Shown one piece after another: positions 1 through 9,047 of a stretch of 64,000 bases of DNA; position 1 is the stretch's first letter, and every line of letters starts with the position of its first letter. The DNA is from Rahnella woolbedingensis. Its GTDB lineage: Bacteria; Pseudomonadota; Gammaproteobacteria; Enterobacterales; Enterobacteriaceae. The notes below the pieces were generated by a model. It worked only from the letters and a program-made list of their open reading frames with translations. It searched no databases and was not told the origin of the DNA. Location: assembly GCF_003602095.1 (NCBI RefSeq), contig NZ_RAHH01000008.1, forward strand, positions 153,930 through 217,929. Reading direction: 5' to 3'. The translations under genes were made by a program, and so were the position numbers.

Positions 1-637
1 CCTGCTGATGCTCGGTGACGTGGTGACGGTATTCGGTGCTGAAAATGATGTGAAACGCATCGTGGAGCAAGCCGGTCATGCCATTGTCCCGAGTGCCAAA
101 ACAGACTTCGTTTATATGGGTGCGGGTCTGGTTGTCGGCCTGCTGGTCGGCATGCTGACCGCAAAAATTGGCTCTATTCCGCTGACTCTGGGCAGCGGCG
201 GTGGTGCGTTGTTATCCGGCCTGCTGTTTGGCTGGTTCCGTTCCCGTCGTCAGTCCTTTGGCTACATGCCCTCAGGCGCCGTTCAGATCCTCAAAGACCT
301 GGGTCTGGCCGCATTCGTGGTGGTGGTCGGTATTTCATCCGGCCTGCAGGCGGTGCAAACCGTCGAAAGTCAGGGGCTTAAAATCCTCATCATCGGTGTT
401 GTCGTCACCATCCTGCCGTTGATTCTGACCATGCTGTTTGGTCGCTATGTGCTGCGCTACAACAACACCGCGATTTTTGCCGGTGCGCTCAGCGGCACAC
501 GCAGCGCCAACCCGGCATTTGGTGAGGTGCTGGATAAAGCAGAGAACACCGTTCCCACCGTTCCGTTTGCCATCACCTATGCACTGGCCAACGTGTTTTT
601 AACTCTGCTGGGGCCGCTGGTCGTGGCGTTTGTATAA
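1..637 (+). CDS. aspT: Aspartate:alanine exchanger, C-terminal part (partial)
   Basis: The reading frame is open from the left edge, so the gene begins outside the window. About 211 residues of a polytopic membrane protein are visible, with several hydrophobic helices and the conserved Gly-rich stretch GSGGGALLSGLLFGW followed by the charged loop FRSRRQSFGYMPSGA, as in the AAE (aspartate-alanine exchanger) family. AspT swaps external aspartate for internal alanine. Combined with cytoplasmic aspartate decarboxylation, which consumes a proton, this builds proton motive force and raises pH. The next gene, 84 bp downstream on the same strand, is aspartate 4-decarboxylase, which supports this substrate over other AAE members such as YidE/YbjL. 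Confidence 0.88.
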   Translation, partial: LLMLGDVVTVFGAENDVKRIVEQAGHAIVPSAKTDFVYMGAGLVVGLLVGMLTAKIGSIPLTLGSGGGALLSGLLFGWFRSRRQSFGYMPSGAVQILKDLGLAAFVVVVGISSGLQAVQTVESQGLKILIIGVVVTILPLILTMLFGRYVLRYNNTAIFAGALSGTRSANPAFGEVLDKAENTVPTVPFAITYALANVFLTLLGPLVVAFV

Positions 638-721
638 CGAAGTACTGTTCTGTGAAACGTCGGTCCCGGGCAAACCGGGCTGGCAAATTGCGTTCTTAAT
701 GATACAGCAAGGAGTAGTGAG

Positions 722-2386
722 ATGAATTTTGACGACCCCGAAAAGCTGGCGCTCTTAAGCCCGTTTGAACTGAAAGATGCCCTGATGCACCAGGCAGCCC
801 AAAGCAATCAGTTAATGTTGAATGCAGGCCGTGGGAACCCCAACTTCCTCGCAACTACCCCACGCCATGGTTTTTTCCAGTTTGGCTTATTTGCGATGAC
901 CGAAGCCGAACGCTCTTACATGTATATGGATCATGTCGGCGGATTCCCGAAACGTGAAGGCATTGAGGCGCGATTCGAACTCTTCGCTAAGCAGCACGAG
1001 AGCGCACCCGGTGTGCGCTTTATCGAAGCTGCCGTCTCATACGTACGTGATCAGATGGGGCTGAATGCCGGTGATTTCATCTATGAGATGTGTGAAGCGA
1101 TCCTGGGCTGTAACTATCCGGTGCCAGACCGCATGCTGAAAATGACCGAAGTCATTGTCGGTAAGTACATCCACAATGAGATGGTCGGTAATTATCCGTT
1201 CGTCGGCAAGTTCGATATGTATGCGCTGGAAGGCGGTACGGCGGCGATGACCTACCTGTTTGCCAGCCTGAAAGCTAACCACGTGATCAACGAGGGCGAC
1301 ACTATTGCCCTTGGGATGCCCATCTTTACGCCGTATATCGAGATCCCTGAACTCAGCGATTACAACCTGAAGACGATTCATATCGATGCCCCGCAATCCA
1401 ATAAGTGGCAATACACTACCGCTGAGCTGGACAAATTGCTGGATCCGAAAGTCAAAGCATTCTTCCTGGTGAACCCGAGCAACCCGCCAGCGGTGAGAAT
1501 CGATGATGCGACTCTGCGTTACATTGCAGAAATCGTGAAGAAACGTCCGGACCTGATCATCCTCACCGATGACGTTTACGCGACGTTTGCTGATAACTTT
1601 GTGTCGTTGTTTGCTATCTGTCCATACAACACCATTCTGGTCTACTCGTTCTCCAAATACTTTGGCGCCACGGGCTGGCGTATGGGGGTCGTCGCCACCC
1701 ATGAAGACAATATTATCGATAATATTATTGCCAAGTTGCCAGCGGCCAAGAAGAAACAACTGGATCATCGCTACTCATCAATCACCACAGAACCGCGCGA
1801 ACTCAAGTTCATTGACAGACTGGTCGCCGACAGCCGTACCGTTGCGCTGAACCATACCGCCGGTCTTTCTACCCCGGTGCAGGCGCAGATGACGTTATTC
1901 TCGCTCTTCTGTCTGATGGATGAGCCGGGCGCCTACAAAGCTGAAATGAAGCGTATTGTGTTGCGCCGCCAGGAGGCGCTGTATCGCGAGTTGGGGCTGC
2001 CAATGCCTCAGGACGAAAACTCGGTACGCTACTATCACCTGCTGGACATGGAAGAGCTGGCGACCCAGATGTACGGTGCCGACTTTGTGAAGTGGATGAT
2101 GGCAAGACTCAAACCCAACCAGGCACTGTTCCGTCTGGCCGAGGAAACTGGCGTTATCCTGCTGCCGGGCAAAGGGTTTGGTACGCCGCATCCGTCATGG
2201 CGCGTGTCCCTGGCAAACCTCAATGAATATGACTATGCCAATATCGGTAAAGCGATACGCAGGTTATCTCGTGAGTATTACGAGAAATTCATAGACGCGA
2301 CCAATGCCAAAGAACCGGCACCTGCGGCTAAAGCCGTGAAGGTTGTGGCCGCTGCAAAACCTAAAGCGAAGAAAAAGCCTTCGTAA
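722..2386 (+). CDS. aspD: Aspartate 4-decarboxylase (PLP enzyme)
   Basis: A 554-residue fold-type I aminotransferase-like enzyme that converts L-aspartate to L-alanine plus CO2 (EC 4.1.1.12). The PLP lysine is Lys312 in SFSKYFGATGWRMG. NPSNPP near residue 250 and the DDVY segment near 283 are typical cofactor-contact motifs. The length fits the roughly 530-residue family. AAGGAG at 709-714 sits 7 nt before the ATG. It forms a two-gene unit with the upstream exchanger: aspartate comes in, alanine goes out, and one proton is consumed per turnover. The last 25 or so residues form a low-complexity Ala/Lys/Pro tail (ending KAKKKPS) that looks like an add-on to the catalytic fold. Confidence 0.93.
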   Translation: MNFDDPEKLALLSPFELKDALMHQAAQSNQLMLNAGRGNPNFLATTPRHGFFQFGLFAMTEAERSYMYMDHVGGFPKREGIEARFELFAKQHESAPGVRFIEAAVSYVRDQMGLNAGDFIYEMCEAILGCNYPVPDRMLKMTEVIVGKYIHNEMVGNYPFVGKFDMYALEGGTAAMTYLFASLKANHVINEGDTIALGMPIFTPYIEIPELSDYNLKTIHIDAPQSNKWQYTTAELDKLLDPKVKAFFLVNPSNPPAVRIDDATLRYIAEIVKKRPDLIILTDDVYATFADNFVSLFAICPYNTILVYSFSKYFGATGWRMGVVATHEDNIIDNIIAKLPAAKKKQLDHRYSSITTEPRELKFIDRLVADSRTVALNHTAGLSTPVQAQMTLFSLFCLMDEPGAYKAEMKRIVLRRQEALYRELGLPMPQDENSVRYYHLLDMEELATQMYGADFVKWMMARLKPNQALFRLAEETGVILLPGKGFGTPHPSWRVSLANLNEYDYANIGKAIRRLSREYYEKFIDATNAKEPAPAAKAVKVVAAAKPKAKKKPS

Positions 2387-2416
2387 ACTCTATTTGTAAA
2401 CGATAAGACTGTCATC

Positions 2417-2448
2417 ACTGGCAGCGGTTCGGTTGACCTGCTGCCAGT
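2417..2448 (+). terminator. Hairpin after aspD
   Basis: A perfect 9-bp stem, ACTGGCAGC / GCTGCCAGT, with a 14-nt loop, begins 31 bp after the aspD stop. It is followed by TCTC rather than a clear T-run, so it is a plausible but weak intrinsic terminator for the aspT-aspD unit. Confidence 0.5.
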
Positions 2449-2582
2449 TCTCACCGCAAAACTTTCCGCAAGTCTCTTTCATGGCGAAATTCTTTTCCCG
2501 TAAAGAGCAGATTTCTGGACGAAATATTTTCCTCCTCTTTACTATTGCCCGTAAAATCCCCTTCCTCTTATCTTTTCAAGAA

Positions 2583-3386
2583 ATGAGTCTGCATATGACA
2601 AATAAGGATGTTTTTTCAAACAAATTCTATATTCCGCCACAGGGCGACATCGTCTGCCAAGTGACTGATGAGTACGGGGACATTGTTGTCGCGGACACAG
2701 AAGATTACCGGATACTCCGTTTTGAAGGCATTAATGAGCAGAGTAAAATGCTCAAAAAAGACGTTAACTTACCTGTTCATCAGTATTCCAAAGCCATGCT
2801 GATGGCGACCACTTTCACTTCCGGGCGCCCGGCACTTCTGCTCGGGCTGGGCGGCGGTGCATTACTGCGCGCGCTTCATTCCCTTAACGATCAACGGGTC
2901 GTGGATGTGGTTGAGCTGAGATCGGGTGTTTTATCCGTAGCACGTGAATGGTTTACGTTACCCGAATCGGACAAAATCTCTTATTACATTGAAGACGCAG
3001 AACATTATTTACGCAGAGAATCTATACCTCAGTATGACCTCATTTTCTCAGACCTGTATTCGGCCTTTTCAATGGAACCCCGTCAGGGAACAGAAGTTTT
3101 TCTGAGATTGTGTCTGAGTACATTAAGCGATGAGGGCTGGCTGGTACTGAATTATTACGAAGTGCCCAGAACCGGAAGTGCGTTTCATAGCGCATTGCAG
3201 GCGGTATTTGGTGAGGTACTTTATTGCCGCGTGCCGAGCGGAAATGTCGTCATATATGCCGCCAGGAAACCGCATCAGCACACGATAAACGAAAGAAGAG
3301 AGCAGGCGAAATTGTTGCTGTCCCGTCTCGGGATTGGCGGTGAAACGGGCGACCTGTCAAAAAACATTACCCCGCTCTTTCCTTAG
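2583..3386 (+). CDS. Spermidine synthase-like (aminopropyltransferase fold) protein
   Basis: About 267 residues with the nucleotide-binding Rossmann core of spermidine synthases: LLLGLGGGALLRAL (motif I), VDVVELRSGVL (the acidic residue that contacts ribose), and DLIFSDLYSA (the position of the catalytic Asp loop). The N-terminal beta domain is shorter than in SpeE. Members of this group are often annotated as spermidine synthase or methyltransferase without proven activity, so the substrate is unknown. The frame is open back to 2433, but the preceding 50 residues resemble nothing and lack a ribosome site. ATG at 2583 or 2595 is chosen because the folded domain begins just after. It stands alone between aspD and the convergent chbG. 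Confidence 0.75.
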   Translation: MSLHMTNKDVFSNKFYIPPQGDIVCQVTDEYGDIVVADTEDYRILRFEGINEQSKMLKKDVNLPVHQYSKAMLMATTFTSGRPALLLGLGGGALLRALHSLNDQRVVDVVELRSGVLSVAREWFTLPESDKISYYIEDAEHYLRRESIPQYDLIFSDLYSAFSMEPRQGTEVFLRLCLSTLSDEGWLVLNYYEVPRTGSAFHSALQAVFGEVLYCRVPSGNVVIYAARKPHQHTINERREQAKLLLSRLGIGGETGDLSKNITPLFP

Positions 3387-3402
3387 CCGTCGCGAAGAGC
3401 AA

Positions 3403-3432
3403 CCCTTTCTCTGACAATGCGTCAGGAAAGGG
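3403..3432. terminator. Convergent-gene hairpin between the speE-like gene and chbG
   Basis: CCCTTTC (3403-3409) pairs with GAAAGGG (3426-3432), with additional inner pairing. It lies in the 53-bp space between two converging stop codons, so it could serve both strands. T-runs are poor on both sides. Confidence 0.5.
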
Positions 3433-3439
3433 GCATAAC

Positions 3440-4198
3440 TTATAAATCTCTAAACGATCCCAGCCGGAATCCGCGTTCTTTAATAGCGGATTGCAGGGTT
3501 TCGGACGTCAACACATCCAGTTCCGCCAGACGCGGATAGCAATATTTGCTCGCCAGAAGGGTGTTATCGATAAACGAAGGATGCGTCATTATTTCCACAG
3601 AGCGGTCACCGCGCTGCGTTGCATTGTCCAGCGTTTGCAGAAACAGCGCTTCTGAAATCGCATCGCCATAGAACGTGCTGTCAAATCCATCAGTACTCTT
3701 CGCGCCGCACAGTGCAATTTCACCCGTGCGGACTTCGTCGCGGTCAATACGCACCGGGACGCCCTTTTCTTTCGCAAACGCTTCCACTATCGGGAAAATT
3801 TCCGCGAACATATGCACGTGATGGTGACTGTCGATATGAGTCGGCGCTTTCCCAAACAGCTCGATAAAACGATCGAACTGGCATTCCAGTTCGTGAGAGA
3901 TTTCATCCAGCGGCAGGGTTCCGGCCTCGGCCTTTTCCCAGATCCATTTGCCCAGCTCGCCTTCACGGGTCAGGTTTGGCATGGGGGAAAGCGGACGGCC
4001 TAACGTCAGAACAAAATGCATCCCGACGCCCAGTTGCACACTGGCTTTGCTGAGTGCGGCCGCATGTTCGATACTTTGCGCATTCATCATTGCGGTGGTG
4101 GATCTCACCACGCCGTGATTAAACGCCTCAATGATCCCGTAGTTTTGCGCTTTGCAAAGCCCGAAGTCGTCCGCATTCACAATCAGTAATTTATCCAT
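3440..4198 (-). CDS. chbG: Chitooligosaccharide deacetylase
   Basis: A 252-residue YdjC/ChbG-family carbohydrate deacetylase. NADDFG near the N terminus supplies a metal-binding Asp, and HIDSHHHVH near residue 120 supplies metal-binding histidines. ChbG removes one acetyl group from phosphorylated chitobiose or chitotriose. In E. coli this product is needed both for ChbF hydrolysis and as the ChbR inducer. It is the last gene of the chb operon, 44 bp after chbF. The ATG at 4198 is preferred over the in-frame GTG at 4204, because AGGGG (4208-4204) is its Shine-Dalgarno and overlaps that GTG. Confidence 0.93.
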   Translation of the reverse strand: MDKLLIVNADDFGLCKAQNYGIIEAFNHGVVRSTTAMMNAQSIEHAAALSKASVQLGVGMHFVLTLGRPLSPMPNLTREGELGKWIWEKAEAGTLPLDEISHELECQFDRFIELFGKAPTHIDSHHHVHMFAEIFPIVEAFAKEKGVPVRIDRDEVRTGEIALCGAKSTDGFDSTFYGDAISEALFLQTLDNATQRGDRSVEIMTHPSFIDNTLLASKYCYPRLAELDVLTSETLQSAIKERGFRLGSFRDL

Positions 4199-4242
4199 AA
4201 ACACCCCTGTTGGAGCGCCTTCCCTTACGGGAAGGCAGCGGG

Positions 4243-5586
4243 TTATTTCAGCGCGGCAATGGTTTTTTCAAAATTCGGCAGCAGTTTTTCATGTGCCAGC
4301 AACATTTCACGCGCCAGTATTTCGGCATCTTTATCGGAATGGATCAGCGGGCTGAGGTTCATCGCAAGCAGCACATCATTGAGCTCACCGCTCAGCGCCG
4401 CATTGCTCGCGGCAATCTCAAAACCTTTGATGGTATAGATAAGTCCCAGCACTTTTTCGTCAAAGTGCGTGATGCGCGGATGTGGTTTCGCGCCGTCACG
4501 CCCGATGGTGCAGGTCATTTCCACCGCCCAGTCAGCCGGAATATTATCAATATGTCCGTGGTGCGGGAAATTGACGTACTGCTCGGTTTGCTTATCGTTG
4601 TAAATCGCGCTGATCACTTCGCAGGCTGCATCGGAATAATACGCCCCGCCGCGCAGCTCCAGCTCTTTTGGCTTCACGTTCAGATCAGGATCTTTATACA
4701 AGTCGAACAGCTGTTTCTCGACTTTCTGCACCACCGTGGCACGCGCGCCGCCTTTGTAGAATTCACCCATCTCAATTGCCAGCATCTCTTTCTGCTTGAA
4801 GTAGTACAGCAGATAAGAACATGGCAGCAGATTCAGCGAGCGGATCAGCCCTTCGCTGAAAGGCAGGTCGAAGATATTTTTCACCGAACCGGCGGTGAGC
4901 GTACCCGAAGCCACGCCGTCGAGGAGTTCGGCAAAGCGCGAGTCGCCGTTCACGATGACATCTTTGATGAACACCATGTGATTCAGGCCAAAGAGATCGA
5001 TGGACAAATCGTCCTGCGGGCCCAGTTTCAGCACATCCTGAATGAACATTTTCATGCCGACAGGAATATTGCAGACACCGATGAATTTTTTGAATTTAGT
5101 GTGACGGAATACCGCCTCAGTGACCATACCGGCCGGATTGGTAAAGTTGATCACCCAGGCATCCGGACAGATTTCTTCAACATCTTTAATAATGTCAAAA
5201 ATGACCGGAATGGTGCGCAGCCCTTTAAACAAGCCACCCGCCCCGTTGGTTTCCTGCCCCAGATAACCGTGGCTCAGCGGAATACGTTCATCGAGTTCAC
5301 GCGCTTTTAACTGACCAACGCGTAGCTGCGTGGTGACGAAATCGGCGTCCACCAGTGCCTCACGGCGGTTCAGCGTTTTATGCATCACAATCGGCACACC
5401 GGCGCGCTCTACCATACGCTGGCAGAGATTAAAGATAATATCCTGCTTCTCTTTTCCGCCTTCGACATCCACCAGCCATAATTCAGTAATTGGCAGCTCG
5501 TTATAGCGTTTAATAAAGCCTTCCAGTAATTCCGGGGTATAACTACTCCCGCCACCAATAGTGACGACTTTCAGTTTCTTACTCAT
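4243..5586 (-). CDS. chbF: 6-phospho-beta-glucosidase / diacetylchitobiose-6-phosphate hydrolase (GH4)
   Basis: A glycoside hydrolase family 4 enzyme of 447 residues (E. coli ChbF is about 450). The NAD-binding start [19 protein letters not shown], the CNIP metal-ligand Cys, [12 protein letters not shown] and GLNHM are all present. GH4 enzymes use NAD+ and Mn2+ in a redox-assisted elimination to split phosphorylated disaccharides, here mono-deacetylated chitobiose-6-phosphate. It acts in the cytoplasm on the product of ChbBCA and ChbG. The frame extends 9 codons upstream, but the ATG at 5586 starts the beta strand in the usual place and has GGGAG 5 nt upstream. Confidence 0.94.
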   Translation of the reverse strand: MSKKLKVVTIGGGSSYTPELLEGFIKRYNELPITELWLVDVEGGKEKQDIIFNLCQRMVERAGVPIVMHKTLNRREALVDADFVTTQLRVGQLKARELDERIPLSHGYLGQETNGAGGLFKGLRTIPVIFDIIKDVEEICPDAWVINFTNPAGMVTEAVFRHTKFKKFIGVCNIPVGMKMFIQDVLKLGPQDDLSIDLFGLNHMVFIKDVIVNGDSRFAELLDGVASGTLTAGSVKNIFDLPFSEGLIRSLNLLPCSYLLYYFKQKEMLAIEMGEFYKGGARATVVQKVEKQLFDLYKDPDLNVKPKELELRGGAYYSDAACEVISAIYNDKQTEQYVNFPHHGHIDNIPADWAVEMTCTIGRDGAKPHPRITHFDEKVLGLIYTIKGFEIAASNAALSGELNDVLLAMNLSPLIHSDKDAEILAREMLLAHEKLLPNFEKTIAALK

Positions 5587-5651
5587 AGGAACTCCCGTGC
5601 AATAATCATGCACTGCAAATTAAGACAGAAATATTTATGAATGATCCGGTA

Positions 5652-6491
5652 TTAATTAATGCTGCATAACTTCTTACGGTAATGGTTTGGCGTAAATGAA
5701 GTCAGCTTTTTAAAGTTTTTAATAAACATACTCGGGCTGCTGTAACCAGATTCAAAAGCAATATCCGTGACCGAGTAGTTAGTGATCTCCAGCTGTTTTT
5801 TGGCAAAATCAATGCGAATTTCATTAATAATCTGCATCGGCGTTTTACCGTAATGTCGATGCGTCGCGCGGGTCAGGTATTCCTGCGATTTTCCGGAAAG
5901 CTCTACCATATTAGATAATGCTTTATCACCGAACCGCGCTTTATCATGCATTTTTTCAATTGCCGCTTTCAGCCAGCCGGGAATATCAGGGGTGACTTCT
6001 GATTCCCGGTGATGACGTAACCGGTTAACAATATAAAACGTCACCATTTCCAGAAACTCATTGAATTCACCGTTACGGAAATTCAGTGAAGCAATGACTG
6101 ACTCAATATAAGCCAGGAACTCCGTCTTTATTTGATACACCTGCGAGGCGACAAACCGGGCGGGCAATAAAGATGAATAATGCTGTTCGAAAAACGCCTT
6201 ACTGATCCCGACATTTAAAATCCGGGTAGCTCCAAATTCATAAAAACTTTGATGATTAGAACCTAACGGGATGAAAACGAAATCGCCACGTTCTAACAAA
6301 ACCCGCTTACCGTTGACGTTTTGGAAATACCTGCCGGTCAGGACAATGGTGAACTCGTAGTAGTCGTGCTCATGCAGCCCGGAGATGCTTTCTACCTTGT
6401 TGTAGATAAACATGTGGAAATTCTGACCGTCGAAGAGTTGATTTTCGCGCGCTGTCTTAATTTCCATACTCAGTACCGATGGCTGCATCAT
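5652..6491 (-). CDS. chbR: AraC-family dual regulator of the chitobiose operon
   Basis: A 279-residue protein, the same length as E. coli ChbR and strikingly similar through the cupin domain ([19 protein letters not shown], then [20 protein letters not shown]). A C-terminal AraC double helix-turn-helix occupies about residues 175-275 ([15 protein letters not shown] is the second helix pair). ChbR represses chb without chitobiose and activates with CRP when mono-deacetylated chitobiose-6-phosphate accumulates. It lies inside the operon, 11 bp after chbA and 65 bp before chbF, as in E. coli, so its own level rises on induction. Confidence 0.95.
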   Translation of the reverse strand: MMQPSVLSMEIKTARENQLFDGQNFHMFIYNKVESISGLHEHDYYEFTIVLTGRYFQNVNGKRVLLERGDFVFIPLGSNHQSFYEFGATRILNVGISKAFFEQHYSSLLPARFVASQVYQIKTEFLAYIESVIASLNFRNGEFNEFLEMVTFYIVNRLRHHRESEVTPDIPGWLKAAIEKMHDKARFGDKALSNMVELSGKSQEYLTRATHRHYGKTPMQIINEIRIDFAKKQLEITNYSVTDIAFESGYSSPSMFIKNFKKLTSFTPNHYRKKLCSIN

Positions 6492-6502
6492 GAATCCCTA
6501 CG

Positions 6503-6850
6503 TTATTTTATTTTCTCATGAAGCTCAATGAGTTCTGCAATCAGTTCCCGTGCCAGCATGGAAGTCATCAGGTGATCCTGCGCGTGAACCAGCACCAGGC
6601 TGACTTTGGTTTTACCTTCGCCCTGATCTTCTTCAATCAGTTTGGTCTGTATCAGATGCGCTTCGTTCAGCGCCATCCTCGATTGCGCCATAACTGCACG
6701 CGCCTGATCAAAATCACCTTCTTTGGCTTTTTTCAGCGCTGAATACGCCAGGCTGCGGGCTTGTCCGGAGTTAATGATTAATCCCATCACCACTTCTTCA
6801 AGATCCTGCATTTCGCTTTCGGTATCAACAATGCTGTCTAAATCCATCAT
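6503..6850 (-). CDS. chbA: PTS N,N'-diacetylchitobiose-specific EIIA
   Basis: A 115-residue lactose/cellobiose-type EIIA forming an all-helical trimer. The phosphoryl acceptor is His89 in VLVHAQDHLMTS, the same number as in E. coli ChbA. It carries phosphate from HPr to ChbB. It follows chbC by 64 bp on the minus strand. It starts MMD with two adjacent ATGs; the first is used here. Confidence 0.95.
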   Translation of the reverse strand: MMDLDSIVDTESEMQDLEEVVMGLIINSGQARSLAYSALKKAKEGDFDQARAVMAQSRMALNEAHLIQTKLIEEDQGEGKTKVSLVLVHAQDHLMTSMLARELIAELIELHEKIK

Positions 6851-6914
6851 TTTTATCTCTCCGTGATTTGCCGGATAGTGGCGGGAAGATAGTGCTTCCC
6901 GCCTTCCGTACAGA

Positions 6915-8273
6915 TTAAAATTTCAGTGCTGCGGCAATGTCTTCTTCGCTTTCTTCTTCCTCGATGATCGCCTGCGCTTTGTTCGACAAGATAACGAAAG
7001 GCATATAAACCAATGTGGCGATGCCGAGGTTGAACAGCGCGACTAACAAGGCGGCGATGCTGCCGTTACTGTTAAAGAATGCACCCAGACCGGTCGGCAT
7101 AGTCCACGGCGCAAGGTTCGTCACCGGTGGAATAATCCCCATGCTGTAGGCCGCCAGCGTAATCGCGGCCAGTATCGGCTGAACCAGTACGAACGGAATA
7201 AACATCACCGGGTTCATGATAATCGGCAGACCGAACAGGATAGGCTCGTTAATCTGGAAGATGCCGGAAGGCAGTGCCAGCTTGGCCACCTGGCGGTGAT
7301 CTGCACGGCGTGATGCGATAAAGATGGCAATAATCAGACCCAGCGTCGCCCCGGAACCGCCCAGCAGGATGTAGGAATCCAGCATCGGTTTGGCCCAGAA
7401 GTGGAAGGTTTTACCGGCGTCAATCGCCGCACTGACAGAGCCGTATTCGGTATACAACGCGATGTTTTCCAGTGCCCACGGCGTCATGATGCCATTGTCC
7501 AGCGCGGTCAGAGCCAGTGAACCATGCACACCGAAGAACCACAGCAGGGAGTTGAAAATCACATACGCCCAGCCCACTACGCTGCCCATTGCCGCCAGAG
7601 GTTTGGAAATAGAATCCATAATAATCTGGTGGAAGTTATGACCGTACAGTCCCAGCAACCAGGAAATTACCCCGAAGAAGAACAGAATAATAAAGCCCGG
7701 AATTAATGCGGAAAATGAACGGGAAACCGACGTCGGTACGCTGGCGGGTAACGTAATCACCCAGTTCCGGCGAATAACAAAGGTAAACATTTCGGCGACT
7801 ACCAGACCAATAATCATGCCGGATATAATATTTGCGCCGCCTAACCAGTTAGCACCGACCGCATAGGCTTCACCCACGCTATAGGGAGTGACAGTCATAA
7901 ATGCGGCGACGGCTAATAAGCCTGCGGAAAGAGAATCGACTTTGCGCTCTTCCGCTAATGCCATCCCGATAAAGAAGGGCGCCATCAGCGACATAATACC
8001 TAACGTACCATTGTAAACATTAATCCCGATTGTTTTTAAACCGGCCAGTGTTTCAATAGTTGAGGGATCTAAACGGACACCTAAAGAATAAAAGAAGGAA
8101 CCGGCACCGAAGTTCAGAAATACGTTATTAATTAATACGAACATGGCGCCAGCCAGGGTCAGTGGCATCAGTTTAATAAAGCCATTTTTAATGGCATTAA
8201 TATGCGGCTGCTTACCTATTTTGACGGCAAAAGGAAGAAGTATCTTTTCAAGTGAATCAATGGCTTTGCTCAT
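6915..8273 (-). CDS. chbC: PTS N,N'-diacetylchitobiose-specific EIIC permease
   Basis: A 452-residue lactose-family EIIC, exactly the E. coli ChbC length, with about ten hydrophobic segments. The substrate-site region includes [20 protein letters not shown] (around residues 340-360), a signature of this family. It transports and phosphorylates chitobiose together with ChbB and ChbA. The C terminus is a short acidic cytoplasmic tail (EEEESEED). A 125-bp leader separates it from chbB and contains a hairpin (GCCGCC/GGCGGC at 8291-8306 on the plus strand) and probable ChiX pairing sites. Confidence 0.95.
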   Translation of the reverse strand: MSKAIDSLEKILLPFAVKIGKQPHINAIKNGFIKLMPLTLAGAMFVLINNVFLNFGAGSFFYSLGVRLDPSTIETLAGLKTIGINVYNGTLGIMSLMAPFFIGMALAEERKVDSLSAGLLAVAAFMTVTPYSVGEAYAVGANWLGGANIISGMIIGLVVAEMFTFVIRRNWVITLPASVPTSVSRSFSALIPGFIILFFFGVISWLLGLYGHNFHQIIMDSISKPLAAMGSVVGWAYVIFNSLLWFFGVHGSLALTALDNGIMTPWALENIALYTEYGSVSAAIDAGKTFHFWAKPMLDSYILLGGSGATLGLIIAIFIASRRADHRQVAKLALPSGIFQINEPILFGLPIIMNPVMFIPFVLVQPILAAITLAAYSMGIIPPVTNLAPWTMPTGLGAFFNSNGSIAALLVALFNLGIATLVYMPFVILSNKAQAIIEEEESEEDIAAALKF

Positions 8274-8312
8274 TGGTATTTTCCTTTAATGCCGCCATCC
8301 GGCGGCCAGGGT

Positions 8313-8349
8313 ATGAAATTCGCTCTTTGACTGGAGTTCTCTTTGACTT
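8313..8349 (-). promoter_or_regulatory. Candidate ChiX sRNA pairing (trap) sites between chbB and chbC
   Basis: In E. coli and Salmonella the chbB-chbC spacer base-pairs with the small RNA ChiX and titrates it, which releases chitoporin synthesis. ChiX carries, as recalled, the seed AUGAAAUUCCUCUUUGAC. Here the chb transcript contains GTCAAAGAGCGAATTTCAT (plus strand 8331-8313), the complement of that seed with a single bulged base. A second GTCAAAGAGAAC (8347-8336) lies just upstream in the mRNA. The position in the operon is as expected. The ChiX gene itself is not in this window, and its sequence here is from memory. Confidence 0.72.
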
Positions 8350-8398
8350 AAAAAATTCAATATAAAGACGTTCAATTTAAAAATAAGGAAAAATAAGA

Positions 8399-8719
8399 TT
8401 ACTGCGCTGCTGCTTTTTTGATCGCAGCAACTGCTGCTTTCAGTACACCCAATCCATCAATTTTGCCGTACAGAGCAGAATCGATCACTTCAACCGGCTT
8501 GCCCGGTAATACCTTTTTGATTTCGTCGAGCATGTAGGCAATTTGCGGCCCGAGTAAAACCACATCTGCGGCAGAGCCTTTTTCGGCAGCCAGTGTTTCA
8601 GGAAATGCTTCGATAATGACCGGTACTTCGTATTTCTCGGCCTGGATTTTCATTTTCGAAACCAGCAACGAGGTGGACATTCCGGCGGAGCAAAACAAAT
8701 AAATGACTTTCTTTTCCAT
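8399..8719 (-). CDS. chbB: PTS N,N'-diacetylchitobiose-specific EIIB
   Basis: A 106-residue lactose/cellobiose-type EIIB with phosphorylated Cys10 in [14 protein letters not shown], the expected P-loop-like position. It receives phosphate from His89 of ChbA and passes it to sugar bound to ChbC. It is the first gene of the chb operon, so the operon promoter must lie in 8720-9023. The gene order chbB-C-A-R-F-G matches E. coli. Confidence 0.95.
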   Translation of the reverse strand: MEKKVIYLFCSAGMSTSLLVSKMKIQAEKYEVPVIIEAFPETLAAEKGSAADVVLLGPQIAYMLDEIKKVLPGKPVEVIDSALYGKIDGLGVLKAAVAAIKKAAAQ

Positions 8720-9023
8720 GATGAAACCCTCATATCCCGGATAAATTACCGCTCAGACAACGATTCCTGATAAACCAGCAGGAAAGCTTCCAAAGCCAAT
8801 CAATGAAAGTGAGCCATTGTCTCTGCTTGAGTTGAGTATACGGCAACACTTTAACAGGGGATAATTCTTAACTAACCAAAATTGTCTCTCCTTGACCAAG
8901 ACCTATGACTCCCTTCACGTTTTGGGTAAATAATTCGCGGGAATAAATAAGATTGCAGCAAACCTTAACGCAACAACAAATTAACCTTTAACCCTACCTA
9001 AGCCTGTTCTGTTATGAGAAACT
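8720..9023. promoter_or_regulatory. Divergent control region between chbB and the LacI-type regulator gene
   Basis: About 300 bp without a gene. It must hold the leftward chb promoter (expected to bind ChbR, CRP and perhaps NagC) and the rightward promoter of the LacI-family gene. No convincing consensus CRP or NagC box could be picked by eye. The right part (8931-9010) is A/T-rich. Confidence 0.5.
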
Positions 9024-9047
9024 GAGAATGTTTGCGCAAACATTCTC
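9024..9047. promoter_or_regulatory. Perfect 24-bp palindrome, probable LacI-family operator
   Basis: A perfect inverted repeat with half-site GAGAATGTTTGC and dyad centre between 9035 and 9036. The central TTTGCGCAAA has the CpG-centred form typical of LacI/GalR-family operators. It spans the most upstream possible start codon of the LacI-family gene that follows, which suggests autoregulation. Confidence 0.82.

Noticed and set aside
665..679. CCCGG/CCGGG hairpin between aspT and aspD
   Set aside because: Only 5 bp with no T-run and within a likely two-gene unit; not convincing as a terminator or attenuator.
4210..5310. A 366-codon open frame on the plus strand
   Set aside because: It lies wholly antisense to chbF, has no ribosome site and its translation (Gln/His/Arg-rich) matches no family; it is a codon-bias shadow.
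8291..8306. A REP element between chbB and chbC
   Set aside because: GCCGCC-ATCC-GGCGGC is a plain short hairpin and lacks the REP consensus; it is mentioned only as a leader hairpin of chbC.
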